A model generated the notes under the pieces. The model had not been told where the DNA came from. It made no database searches and saw only the letters and a program-made list of their open reading frames with translations. A DNA stretch of 30,699 nucleotides, taken from contig CAIPTQ010000012.1 in NCBI GenBank assembly GCA_903868035.1, positions 1 through 30,699 of the forward strand, read 5' to 3'. Origin of the DNA: an uncultured Phycisphaerales bacterium (GTDB taxonomy: Bacteria > Planctomycetota > Phycisphaerae > WQYP01). The number at the start of each line of letters is the position of its first letter. Positions within the stretch are counted from its first letter, which is position 1. Below, piece after piece: positions 22,711 through 30,699 of this stretch. The translations under genes were made by a program, and so were the position numbers.

Positions 22711-22739
22711 ATAATATATAACATTATGCAACGATGCAA
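22711..22739 (-). promoter_or_regulatory. Promoter of the toxin/XRE operon
   Basis: On the minus strand TTGCAT (22739-22734), a 17-bp spacer and TATTAT (22716-22711). The sequence between is AT-rich with a partial dyad (ATAATATATAACATTAT), a plausible autoregulatory operator. It lies just after the uvrA stop, so the TA pair is separately transcribed or coupled to uvrA. Confidence 0.55.
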
Positions 22740-22766
22740 GTGCCGCCCTGCATTTTCGCAAATACA

Positions 22767-25625
22767 TCACCCGGCGGCGTGGGGAAGGGGAGTCAATTTC
22801 GGTTTGAGATAGTGCGCTGTAAAACTCTTCGAATTTTGAATCAGCTTCTCCGGCGGTCCCTGCTCCACCACCGTGCCGCCGCCTTCGCCGCCTTCCGGTC
22901 CCAGGTCGATGATCCAGTCGGCGCATTTGATGACGTCGAGGTTGTGTTCGATGACCAGCACAGTGTTGCCTTGATCGACTAAGCGGTTGAGGACGTTTAA
23001 GAGGTTGTGGATGTCCGCAAAATGCAGCCCCGTCGTCGGCTCGTCCAGCAGATACAGCGTATGCCCCGTCGCCGGCTTCCCCAGTTCCGTTGCCAATTTC
23101 ACCCGCTGCGCCTCGCCGCCCGAGAGCGTCGTCGAAGACTGTCCCAGTTCCACATAAGAAAGTCCCACATCATTCATGGCCTGCAAAAGCTGCTTGATCG
23201 AGGAGAACGAGTCGAAAAACGACAACGCCTCCTCAATGCGCATGGAAAGCACGTCGGCAATGGACTTCCCCCGATACTTGATCTCCAGCGTCTCGCGGTT
23301 AAACCGCGATCCTTTGCACGCCTCGCAGGTAACAAACACATCCGGCAAAAAATGCATCTCGATCCGCTTGGTCCCCTGCCCCTGGCACGCCTCGCAGCGG
23401 CCGCCCTTTACGTTAAACGAGAACCGCCCGCTCTGGTATCCCCGCATCTTCGCCTCGCGCGTCTTGGCGTATAGCGTCCGAATATGGTCGAACACCCCCG
23501 TATACGTCGCCGGATTCGACCGCGGCGTGCGCCCAATCGGGGACTGGTCGATCTCGATCACCTTGTCGATGAATTGCGCGCCGTTCAGCTTGGTATGAGC
23601 CCCAGGCTTGTCCTTGGAGTTGTATAGTTTGCGCTTCAGCGCCTTGAGTATGATTTCGTTCACCAGCGTGGACTTGCCGCTGCCCGAAACCCCCGTGACG
23701 CAGATAAAACCCCCCAGCGGCACTTTCACGTTGATGCTTTTGAGGTTGTTCTCCTTAGCCCCAATCACTTCCAGGCAATCCTTCACATCCACCTTGCGGC
23801 GCTCCTTGGGCAGCACAATCTCGTACTCCCCGGTCAGGTACTTCGCCGTGATCGACTCCCGCGACTGCAACAGCGTCTGCAGCGGTCCCTCGGCAATGAT
23901 GCGCCCTCCGTGCGAACCCGCCCCCGGCCCCACATCCACGATCCAATCCGCCGCGCGGATCGTGTCCTCATCATGCTCCACCACCAGCACCGTGTTGCCG
24001 ATGTCGCACAGGTGCCGGAGCGTCTTGATGAGCCGGTCATTGTCGCGCTGGTGCAGCCCGATCGTCGGCTCATCCAAAACGTAGGCGACGCCGACCAATC
24101 CGCTGCCCACCTGCGTCGCCAGCCGGATTCGCTGAAACTCCCCGCCCGACAGCGACCCCGTGTGCCGGTCCAGCGTCACATACCCCAGCCCCACATCATT
24201 CATAAACCCCAGCCGCGCCCGCACCTCCTTGAGCACGGGGGCGGCAATCTGCGTTTGCTCAGTGTCCAGCTTGAGTGCGGTGAAAAAATCCAGCGCGCGG
24301 GAGATCGTCATCGCCGTCACATCATTGATGTTCTTCCCCGCCACCTTCACCGCCAGCGCCTGGGGTTTGAGCCGCTTGCCCTGACATTTCTCGCACGGCT
24401 GCTCCGACAGATACTGCGTCAACCGCTCCTTGACGAACTGCGAATCCGTGTTCTCCCAGCGCCGCTGCAACAGCGGAATCACACCTTCAAAATCCGCCCC
24501 ATACGCCTGCTCATCCTTGGGCGTGGTCCCTTGCAGCAAAATCTTCCGCACCTTATCCGGCAAATCCTCAAAGGGCGTGGTTTCATCAATTTCGAAGTCC
24601 CGGCAGAAATGCCGCATCAGCCGCTTGTACCAGATGTTCATCGCATGCCCATGCCGGCGGAACGGCTGCACGCACTCCAAAACCGTCGCGGCATGATCCG
24701 GAATCACCAGTTCCTCATCAAACTCCAAAATGATCCCCAGCCCCGAGCACGCCGCGCACGCCCCCCACGGCGAATTGAACGAAAACAGCCTTGGGCTAAG
24801 CTCTTCCAGCGACGACTCGGGATGATCGGGGCACGCGTACCGTGCCGAGAACGGCTGATCGATCCACTTACCCCCCCCACCGCCCCCGCCGCCCCCTGCC
24901 CCCGCCGTCTCCTCGGCCACCAGCGTCACCAGCCCATCGGCCAGTTTGAGCGCCAGTTCCACCGAATCCGCCAGCCGCGTGCGAATCTCCGGCTTGAGGA
25001 TCAACCGGTCCACCACCGCCTCCACCGTGTGCTTGAAGTTCTTGTCCAGCGCCGGCGCCACCTTGATCTCATGCAGCGTGCCGTCGATCCGGCACCGCAC
25101 GAACCCCTGCCGGTTCATCGCCTCCAGCACTTCCTTATGCGTCCCCTTTTGCCCGCGCACCAGCGGGGCGAGTATCATCACCTTGCTCCCCTCGGGCCGG
25201 CGCAAAATGGCGTCGATGATTTGCGAGGGCGACTGCGCCGCAATCGGTTTGCCGCACACCCAGCAATGCGGCGCTCCCGCCCGCGCGAACAGCACCCGCA
25301 GGTAGTCGTAAATCTCCGTCGTCGTCGCCACCGTCGAGCGCGGATTGCTGGACCCCTGCCGCTGCTCGATGGCGATCGTCGGCGGCAGCCCCTCGATCTC
25401 CTCGCAGTCCGGTTTTTGGATTTGGTCCAGGAACTGCCGGGCGTACGTGGACAGCGACTCCATGAACTTCCGCTGCCCCTCGGCAAAGATCGTGTCAAAC
25501 GCCAGCGACGACTTGCCGGACCCCGACAACCCCGTGAAGACGACAAGTTGCTCGCGCGGAATTTCGAGGGAGACATTTTTGAGGTTGTGCTCGCGGGCGC
25601 CGGTGATGCGGATGAATTTATTCAT
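22767..25625 (-). CDS. uvrA: Excinuclease ABC subunit A
   Basis: 952 residues, full length. It is the damage-recognition ATPase of nucleotide excision repair. The first Walker A is GLSGSGKSS near residues 33-41; the second, [13 protein letters not shown], lies in the C-terminal half. ABC signatures [14 protein letters not shown] and [14 protein letters not shown] are each followed by a Walker B ([18 protein letters not shown]). Zinc-finger cysteine pairs are CWVC, CAAC and CEAC/CEAC. A polyglycine insert (about 242-255) is coded by C-rich sequence on the plus strand, including C8 at 24871-24878. ATG 25625 begins [12 protein letters not shown], as in the family. Confidence 0.98.
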   Translation of the reverse strand: MNKFIRITGAREHNLKNVSLEIPREQLVVFTGLSGSGKSSLAFDTIFAEGQRKFMESLSTYARQFLDQIQKPDCEEIEGLPPTIAIEQRQGSSNPRSTVATTTEIYDYLRVLFARAGAPHCWVCGKPIAAQSPSQIIDAILRRPEGSKVMILAPLVRGQKGTHKEVLEAMNRQGFVRCRIDGTLHEIKVAPALDKNFKHTVEAVVDRLILKPEIRTRLADSVELALKLADGLVTLVAEETAGAGGGGGGGGGKWIDQPFSARYACPDHPESSLEELSPRLFSFNSPWGACAACSGLGIILEFDEELVIPDHAATVLECVQPFRRHGHAMNIWYKRLMRHFCRDFEIDETTPFEDLPDKVRKILLQGTTPKDEQAYGADFEGVIPLLQRRWENTDSQFVKERLTQYLSEQPCEKCQGKRLKPQALAVKVAGKNINDVTAMTISRALDFFTALKLDTEQTQIAAPVLKEVRARLGFMNDVGLGYVTLDRHTGSLSGGEFQRIRLATQVGSGLVGVAYVLDEPTIGLHQRDNDRLIKTLRHLCDIGNTVLVVEHDEDTIRAADWIVDVGPGAGSHGGRIIAEGPLQTLLQSRESITAKYLTGEYEIVLPKERRKVDVKDCLEVIGAKENNLKSINVKVPLGGFICVTGVSGSGKSTLVNEIILKALKRKLYNSKDKPGAHTKLNGAQFIDKVIEIDQSPIGRTPRSNPATYTGVFDHIRTLYAKTREAKMRGYQSGRFSFNVKGGRCEACQGQGTKRIEMHFLPDVFVTCEACKGSRFNRETLEIKYRGKSIADVLSMRIEEALSFFDSFSSIKQLLQAMNDVGLSYVELGQSSTTLSGGEAQRVKLATELGKPATGHTLYLLDEPTTGLHFADIHNLLNVLNRLVDQGNTVLVIEHNLDVIKCADWIIDLGPEGGEGGGTVVEQGPPEKLIQNSKSFTAHYLKPKLTPLPHAAG

Positions 25626-26020
25626 GGCCGTGGTCTGTGCGTACACAGAGCCTCTCTAGGATGCGACTTTCTGGACCCGAACGAATTCCGTATTGTAGCT
25701 TTTGAAGCCAACGGGGATCAAATGGCCATTCCTGCATCCGCGCACGCACATCCAACTACTTGTCTATACATCACTTACACACCAATTATCACTTTTACGT
25801 AGACGCTGCCTGCCGCCAGGCTCTCGCCCCATACCCAAAACCCGATACCCTAAACCCTCATTCCCGATGCCCTCGAACCCTTTCCCCCCGCTCACCCCTT
25901 GCTGTCGGCTTCGTTTCGCGCCATACTTCCCATGTCGTGGCAACAATTTCAGAAGCGAGCACGAGGAAGGCCGCGCGGTCTTCCTTCATTTCCTGATTCC
26001 TTCTGTACGGGGTTTATTCC
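25626..26020. other. Intergenic region between uvrA and the H1-like gene
   Basis: No protein gene is supported. It contains the GGG-run tract at 25827-25889. I see no LexA-type box that I can name. The uvrA promoter is not obvious; AT-rich sequence at 25760-25800 is the best place for it. Confidence 0.5.
25827..25889 (-). other. G-quadruplex-like tract
   Basis: On the minus strand nine runs of at least three Gs are separated by loops of 3-5 nt (for example GGGTTTAGGGTATCGGGTTT). That fits the classic four-run quadruplex rule. The G-rich strand is the non-template strand upstream of uvrA, 200-265 nt before its ATG. It resembles telomeric repeats by wording only. Confidence 0.5.
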
Positions 26021-26347
26021 ATGGCCAAGAAAAAGAGCAAGGCGAAAAAAGTGGTCAAGAAGAGCGGCAAGAAGAGCGCGCCGAAAAAGGCCGCCAAAAA
26101 ACTCGTGAAGAAACCCGCGAAAAAATTGGTCAAGAAAGCCGCCAAGAAAGTGATCCAGAAAGTGATCAAGAAAGTGGCCGCCCTGAAGCCCGCGCCCGCC
26201 CCGATCGCCCCGGTCGCCGCCCCAGTCGCTGTGCCGGCACCGGCTCCCGCTCCGGCGCCAGCCCCCATGGCCCAACCCGCGGCACCCGTGTCAGCGCCCG
26301 CACCCGCACCAGTGGCACCAGCACCTGCCGAAGGCCTGCCCACCTGA
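26021..26347 (+). CDS. Histone H1-like DNA-binding protein
   Basis: 108 residues. Residues 2-52 are Lys/Ala/Val-rich with repeated KKxxKK and KKA units (MAKKKSKAKKVVKKSGKK). The remainder is a Pro/Ala/Val low-complexity tail ending EGLPT. Such H1-like proteins coat DNA in some bacteria. Composition, not homology, supports the call. ATG 26021 has only a weak GGGG upstream. It could alternatively be a ribosome-associated or nucleoid spacer protein. Confidence 0.78.
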   Translation: MAKKKSKAKKVVKKSGKKSAPKKAAKKLVKKPAKKLVKKAAKKVIQKVIKKVAALKPAPAPIAPVAAPVAVPAPAPAPAPAPMAQPAAPVSAPAPAPVAPAPAEGLPT

Positions 26348-26370
26348 GCCACAATCCACCGCCAGCACAT

Positions 26371-26404
26371 ACGACCCGCGCCGTATCCACGTCGCGGGCC
26401 GTTT
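26371..26404 (+). terminator. Likely terminator of the H1-like gene
   Basis: ACGACCCGCG (26371-26380) pairs at 9 of 10 positions with CGCGGGCCGT (26393-26402). The 12-nt loop is followed by a short TTT, so it is a weak intrinsic terminator. Confidence 0.6.
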
Positions 26405-26459
26405 CCCTTTCCCCATGTCACGATGACGCATGAACTCCGCACGCCCCATCCGCGGAAAG

Positions 26460-27698
26460 TTATTTCCGGCGGCGGCAAAGCAAGCCCGCCGCGCCCAGGG
26501 CCAGCAGCGCCAGCGACGTGGGTTCCGGGACAGGGGCCACCGTGGCCAGCACGAACAAGCCCGCCGCATCACTGGTGATGGAGGTAAATCTGTAGCCCGC
26601 GGGCGCCGCCAGCGGCGTGGGCGTCCAGACCGGCGCAAACGTATCGGAGAAGTACCCCAGACCCAGTTCTCCCGCGGAGTTGTCACCCCAGACCCAAAGC
26701 GTGCCGTCGGAGGCCAGGGCGTAGCTGGATTCGCTGCCCGCGGCAACCTGCACGATGTCGCTACGGGCCAGCGCCAGCACCGGCAACGAACTGCCGGCCA
26801 CGCTCAGGGGGTCAAAGCCCAGTTGCCCGTAGGTGTTGTCGCCCCACGCCCAGACCGCGCCGCATTGCACCGCCAGGCTGAAGTAATTCCCCGCCGCGAT
26901 GGCGGTGGCGCTGGTCAGGCCCGAAACCGTGGCCGGAGCGGTGCGTTGCGTCGTCGTGCCATCGCCGATTTCGCCGTAGGCGTTGTCGCCCCAGGCATAC
27001 ACCTGTTGGTTGTGCAGGGCCAGGCTGTGGTTGCCGCCCGCCGCGACCGCGGCCACATTGGTCAGGGTGGAAGCGGCGATTGGCACCGGCGTCAGGCGAT
27101 CCGTCGTGGAGGCGTCGCCAATTTGCCCGTTGTCGTTGCGTCCCCAGGCATAGGCCTTGCCGCTGTTGATCGCCAGGCTGTGGTCGGTCCCGGCCGCGAC
27201 AGCCGACACCGTCATCAGAGTGGAAACCGCAATTTGCACGGGCGACGTTTGATTGTCGAGGCTGTTGTTCCCGACCTGGCCGTAGTAGTTGTATCCCCAG
27301 GCATACACCGCGCCCCCTTTCACCGCCAGACTGTGGTACGCCCCCGCCGCGACGGTGGAGACGCCGCTGGAAAGCAGGGAGAGCGTGGTCAGCACGGGGG
27401 AAGTTTGATTCGTGTAGGTGCCGTCGCCCAGCGCGCCCTCCGCGTTGTTGCCCCAGCCATACACCGCGCCGTTTTGCACCACCAAACCGTGGCCGGCCCC
27501 GGCGGCAACCACGGTCACGCCGCTGAATAAACTCGGCATGACAAACGGTGACGCCAGATCATTGAGATACCCCGTATTCCCGTCGCCCAGTTGCCCATAC
27601 GTGTTGTCGCCCCAGGAAGCCACGCCGTCAGCCCAGGCACATGTGCCGGCCAAGGCCAGCACGATGGAGGATGCGATCACAACGGAATGGCGGCGCAT
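26460..27698 (-). CDS. RCC1-repeat protein with PEP-CTERM anchor
   Basis: 412 residues. A signal peptide (RRHSVVIASSIVLALAGTCAWA) leads to about seven RCC1 blades of the form WGDNxxGQLGDG...HSLAV. The C-terminus VPEPTSLALLALGAAGLLCRRRK has the VPEP motif, hydrophobic helix and basic tail of a PEP-CTERM sorting signal, processed by an exosortase in the family. A beta-propeller outside the membrane is expected; its ligand is unknown. AAGGAGCATT before ATG 27698 fixes the start. Confidence 0.93.
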   Translation of the reverse strand: MRRHSVVIASSIVLALAGTCAWADGVASWGDNTYGQLGDGNTGYLNDLASPFVMPSLFSGVTVVAAGAGHGLVVQNGAVYGWGNNAEGALGDGTYTNQTSPVLTTLSLLSSGVSTVAAGAYHSLAVKGGAVYAWGYNYYGQVGNNSLDNQTSPVQIAVSTLMTVSAVAAGTDHSLAINSGKAYAWGRNDNGQIGDASTTDRLTPVPIAASTLTNVAAVAAGGNHSLALHNQQVYAWGDNAYGEIGDGTTTQRTAPATVSGLTSATAIAAGNYFSLAVQCGAVWAWGDNTYGQLGFDPLSVAGSSLPVLALARSDIVQVAAGSESSYALASDGTLWVWGDNSAGELGLGYFSDTFAPVWTPTPLAAPAGYRFTSITSDAAGLFVLATVAPVPEPTSLALLALGAAGLLCRRRK

Positions 27699-28015
27699 AA
27701 TGCTCCTTGTGGCTGGCACGCACGCCAGCGGCATGCCCCCTGCATCACCCCATCAAACATGAGGAAGACATAAGGGACAATCACAGACTACTCCCGTATT
27801 TCAAAAGAGCAAATAAAAGAATGGCAATACCCATGCAAATCCTCCAGTTTCGCCATCGCGACACACCGCCCACCGCGACAAACCGATAAATTTGCGTTTT
27901 TCAAATGTTCAAGTTCATACGCGAACTGGCGACCGAATAAAAAAAACGCCCGCGCCGTCAGACCGGTGCGGGCGTAATCCCGTAGCACATATAAATTAAC
28001 ACGCCAATCGCCCTT
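27699..28015. other. Gap between the RCC1-like and uxaE genes
   Basis: It contains the leader of the RCC1-like gene and the terminator at 27939-27975. No other gene or repeat is convincing. Confidence 0.6.
27939..27975 (-). terminator. Rho-independent terminator of the uxaE gene
   Basis: ACGCCCGCGCCG (27946-27957) pairs with CGGTGCGGGCGT (27964-27975), with one G-T wobble. On the minus strand a T-run (plus-strand As 27939-27946) follows. Confidence 0.9.
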
Positions 28016-29290
28016 TTACATCCCGCGATTCAACGCCTCCAGATGCTTGGCGAAATGCTCCGTGAGCACCATCGCATACGTCCCGGCATTAGTCTCCAGC
28101 ACCTTCCGGATCGCCGCCGCAAAACCCGGGTTCGTCAGCGTGCTGCCGAATGTGCAGTGGAGAATCTGCCGCCCCGGCTGGGTAAAGCCTTTGCCGGCTT
28201 TCACGTCCTCCCACAGTTCCAGGTACAGCCGTTCGAGGGTGCGGCCGTCCTTGACATCCTTGGGCGCGGGCACCGTCCCCACGGTGGCCGAAACATGGTA
28301 GGTCGCCTTGTCAATGTCGTACCGCGTGCGGGCGAAATCGATCAGGTCGCGGAAGAGCTTTTCATCATGCCGGGCGACCACGCGCAGCATTTCCAGATAG
28401 CTTGTGCCCGCCGTTTTGACATGCCACTTGCCCTTGGTGATCCGGGCGAACGAGGTGTAAATCGACAGCTTGTCGGACCCCGAGTGCAGGGACAGCTTAT
28501 ACGGTCCAAGCTGCTCCATCACCGCCACGTGGTCGGCCAGCGATTTTTCAAACGCCGGCAGGTCGCCCTTGTAGTCCACGCCCTTCTCGAAATCCCCGAT
28601 GTACCGCGGCGCCAGGCTCACCAGCTTCATCCCCCGCGTCAAACATTGCTCGGCAATGATCCAATGCTCCGCCAGCGTCGTCGGCTGGGGCGTCTCATCC
28701 ACCGACAACTCGATCTCATACTCCCGCCCCAGTTTCTTGTGTACGCCGTCGATATGCTGCGACATCCGCACCGCCCGGTTGATCGCCCGGCCGTACTTCA
28801 CCGCCGCCCGCATCACCGCCTGCTCGCTGAGGTCGATGATCGTGCCCGTGCCCAGCGTGACGCGCCGGCCCCGGTATTTTTCCACCCAATCCACTTCGCC
28901 CTTGACCGCCGCAAACCGCTCCTGCAATTCGGAAAACGTATAGTCATCCGTGCGCGGATCGACATCGTCCGACGGATCGATCGTGAAGAACGTGAATCCC
29001 GCCGCCGCCGTCCGGTCCACATCCTCCGGCACCTTCAAATGGTCGGCATCCGCCCCGTGCTGCCCGACATATCCGCCTTGCTCCATGCCGCGAATGGCGT
29101 CGGCCATCACCTGCGGCGGCGTGCGCTGGGTGCGCGTCATCTCGCGGATCGACTGCTGGGCAAAGATCGGCTGGACCGACTTGCCGGCCAGCTTGAGCGC
29201 CGCCACATGCCCGGGCGTCGCCAGGCCGGTGCGATCGCCAAAACCAAAACTGGCCTGCAAGCCAAGGGGAGTCGGAGCGGGAATGGACAT
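28016..29290 (-). CDS. uxaE: D-tagaturonate 3-epimerase
   Basis: 424 residues. Reading SFGFGDRTGLATPGHVAALKLAGKS near the N-terminus matches the UxaE family as I recall it (Thermotoga type). Other features are QHGADADHLK, TIDPSDDVDPRTDDY, and LSLHSGSDKLSIYTS. UxaE converts tagaturonate to fructuronate in galacturonate breakdown, a variant of the standard UxaB route. AGGAGAT lies before ATG 29290. The neighbouring GH28 gene supports pectin use. The exact substrate is predicted, not shown. Confidence 0.87.
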   Translation of the reverse strand: MSIPAPTPLGLQASFGFGDRTGLATPGHVAALKLAGKSVQPIFAQQSIREMTRTQRTPPQVMADAIRGMEQGGYVGQHGADADHLKVPEDVDRTAAAGFTFFTIDPSDDVDPRTDDYTFSELQERFAAVKGEVDWVEKYRGRRVTLGTGTIIDLSEQAVMRAAVKYGRAINRAVRMSQHIDGVHKKLGREYEIELSVDETPQPTTLAEHWIIAEQCLTRGMKLVSLAPRYIGDFEKGVDYKGDLPAFEKSLADHVAVMEQLGPYKLSLHSGSDKLSIYTSFARITKGKWHVKTAGTSYLEMLRVVARHDEKLFRDLIDFARTRYDIDKATYHVSATVGTVPAPKDVKDGRTLERLYLELWEDVKAGKGFTQPGRQILHCTFGSTLTNPGFAAAIRKVLETNAGTYAMVLTEHFAKHLEALNRGM

Positions 29291-29329
29291 GGTAAATCTC
29301 CTGGAATAAAAAAGAACACTGCCGCCGGA

Positions 29330-29357
29330 ATAGTACCGCCCGGAGCGGAAGGTGCAA
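29330..29357 (-). promoter_or_regulatory. Promoter of uxaE
   Basis: On the minus strand TTGCAC (29357-29352), a 16-bp spacer and TACTAT (29335-29330). The leader would be about 33 nt and contains the AGGAGAT ribosome binding site. Confidence 0.6.
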
Positions 29358-29511
29358 AGCAATTATTGTGCGTGAATGAGGAGAACGGCAGGGCGCTTGC
29401 ATTTGACGATTTTTCCTAACGAAAGACACGCAATTTGTGAACAACCCGGATATGAATTTTTCGTGTTCTTCGTATGACGATCGCGCATCTTCTTGCTTTC
29501 CTGGCAAGATT

Positions 29512-29595
29512 TCTCAAATTTCAAATCTCAAATTTCAAATCTCAAATCTCAAATCTCAAATCTCAAATCTCAAATCTCAAATTTCAAATTTCAAA
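29512..29595. repeat. Heptamer tandem repeat TYTCAAA
   Basis: Twelve perfect-register heptamers: units read TCTCAAA (eight) or TTTCAAA (four). It lies between uxaE and the GH28 gene, outside coding sequence. Runs like this occur in planctomycete genomes, as far as I know, and reading frames crossing them (QISNLKS pattern) are not genes. The rest of 29358-29697 holds no gene. Confidence 0.95.
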
Positions 29596-29697
29596 TTCTT
29601 CATGGCCGTCTCTGCGGCCTCTTCGCCCTCGGTGTTCTCGGTGTCGAAATCGTCGTGCCGTCGTGGTTCATTTGGCCGTGCCGGGTTGCTCGTCCGC

Positions 29698-30699
29698 TTA
29701 CGGCTGCGTCGCCGGCGCAGTGGGCCGCGCCGGCGCGCTCGCGGGCGTATTGGTGGACGTGAACGCCGGCCCGCCGTTGGGCAGGGTGATCTTCAATCCG
29801 GAAGTGTCCAGGTTCGCCGTGTTCGAGAGCCGCACCGCCGAGCCGGACGTCAAGACGCAGTCCTGGAACAGGATGTTGGTGATCGGAGAGTCGGGGAGTC
29901 CGTGAATGGAGCCGCCGCCCGTGGCGTTGCCGGTGACGTTGATGACGTAGACGTTGCGGACGGTAGTGGGCATGCGGTCGCCGGAGGAGGGGGCGCGGGA
30001 CCATTCCAGGTTGAAGTCGAAAATGCTGCGGACCTTGTCGATCTTGATGTTGCGGTAGACGATGTTTTCGACCGTGCCGCCGCGCGTGATGTTGGATTTG
30101 AAGCGGATCGGGGCCGAGTTGTTCGAGTCGACGACGGTGTCGCGGACCTCGACATTGCGGACGATGCCCGAGACCTCCGAACCCATCGCCACGCCGCCCT
30201 GGCCCGCGGCCATGTGGGAATTCACCACCAGAATGTCCTCGCTGGCGCGGTTGACGCGGCGGCCGTCGGCATCCTTGCCGGACTTGATGGAAATGCAGTC
30301 GTCATTGCAGGAGATGGTGGTCTTGTTGACGCGGACGCGCCGCGAGGAGTCGATATCGATGCCGTCGGACGAGGGGATGCGGGCGATATCCAGGATGCTC
30401 ACGTTGTCCACGAGAAAATCGGTGCAATAGAGGATATGCAGGCACCAGACGGCCTGGTTCTGCAGGCGAATGTCCTTGATGGCGGAGTTGGTGCAATTGG
30501 TGAACAGCACCAGGCGCGGGCGGTTGCCGCCGCAGCCGACAATTTCCAGCGCCGGCGGATTGTTGGGCGTGGGCGTCAGGACCGTGCGGGGCGCCGTAAA
30601 GACGGTTTGCACGGGCGGGGCGGGAGACAGCGCGGCCGGCGCGGCGGCGGGTCCGGAGGCGGTTGCGGGGCCCCGGGCGCGGCCGGCCCCGCCGCGGCC
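29698..30699 (-). CDS. GH28 polygalacturonase-like protein (partial, N-terminus outside)
   Basis: At least 333 residues; the reading frame stays open to the right edge, so the N-terminus is missing. Right-handed beta-helix repeats are evident. The GH28 block SSDGIDID and NDDCISIKSG supply catalytic aspartates. GSE and RFK follow. The usual G-H-G motif reads GQGG here, so the catalytic-site His is replaced by Gln. It probably acts on pectin or a related uronan outside the cell. The C-terminus is a Thr/Ala/Pro tail. The upstream visible part is Pro/Ala/Gly-rich. Confidence 0.88.
   Translation of the reverse strand, partial: GRGGAGRARGPATASGPAAAPAALSPAPPVQTVFTAPRTVLTPTPNNPPALEIVGCGGNRPRLVLFTNCTNSAIKDIRLQNQAVWCLHILYCTDFLVDNVSILDIARIPSSDGIDIDSSRRVRVNKTTISCNDDCISIKSGKDADGRRVNRASEDILVVNSHMAAGQGGVAMGSEVSGIVRNVEVRDTVVDSNNSAPIRFKSNITRGGTVENIVYRNIKIDKVRSIFDFNLEWSRAPSSGDRMPTTVRNVYVINVTGNATGGGSIHGLPDSPITNILFQDCVLTSGSAVRLSNTANLDTSGLKITLPNGGPAFTSTNTPASAPARPTAPATQP

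Noticed and set aside
23910..25802. 630-residue plus-strand frame opposite uvrA
   Set aside because: Arg/His/Pro-rich antisense shadow with no motifs; UvrA motifs prove the minus strand is coding.
29512..29595. CRISPR array
   Set aside because: Units are 7 bp with no spacers and no cas genes nearby.

Overview
The window is a GC-rich bacterial chromosome segment. It opens with the last ~173 nt of a 16S rRNA gene, and no 23S, 5S or tRNA gene follows. A 16S gene unlinked from 23S, the wording of the 16S 3' end, a PEP-CTERM protein, a Lys/Pro/Ala-rich histone-H1-like protein, a very large prepilin peptidase and short heptamer tandem repeats together suggest a member of the Planctomycetota, possibly Phycisphaerae. 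That placement is inference; the 16S fragment could be searched directly.

Layout. (1) 1-620: 16S 3' end, then a hairpin-rich trailer ending in a strong intrinsic terminator. (2) 420-1355: a ~145-nt terminator-bearing element occurs twice, on either side of a toxin-antitoxin (TA) pair. (3) 1437-3534: a second TA pair, a small clan-AA aspartic protease and a two-gene nucleotidyltransferase module. (4) 3696-6655: tyrS, a Phd/VapC-type TA pair and an unusual folD. (5) 6665-12010: assimilatory sulfur block, with sulfite reductase divergent from DUF2061-cysH-cysD-cysN and good promoters and operator-like palindromes between them. (6) 12160-14042: RNase HII-like protein, a small lipoprotein and a Bcp peroxiredoxin. 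(7) 14109-16426: a HigBA-like module and a prepilin peptidase. (8) 16452-19948, minus strand: a WaaG-like glycosyltransferase, a STAS protein, a helically phased repeat array, and an ECF sigma/anti-sigma pair. (9) 20298-22681: YghZ-like aldo-keto reductase, a small hypothetical gene and a toxin/XRE antitoxin pair. (10) 22767-27698: uvrA, a G-quadruplex-like tract, the H1-like gene and an RCC1-repeat PEP-CTERM protein. (11) 28016-30699: tagaturonate epimerase and a right-edge-truncated GH28 polygalacturonase, which together suggest pectin/galacturonate use.

The sulfur genes form one functional unit: CysDN makes APS, CysH is the single-cysteine type that uses PAPS, and sulfite reductase makes sulfide. 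No APS kinase is visible, so CysC must be encoded elsewhere or replaced. At least five, probably six, TA-type modules sit between housekeeping genes, a high density for 30 kb. The observations most worth a second look are the duplicated terminator RNA element with structure-preserving changes, the 10-11-bp phased GTCRACTT array, the shared palindromes of the sulfur promoters, and a FolD that lacks the catalytic lysine.
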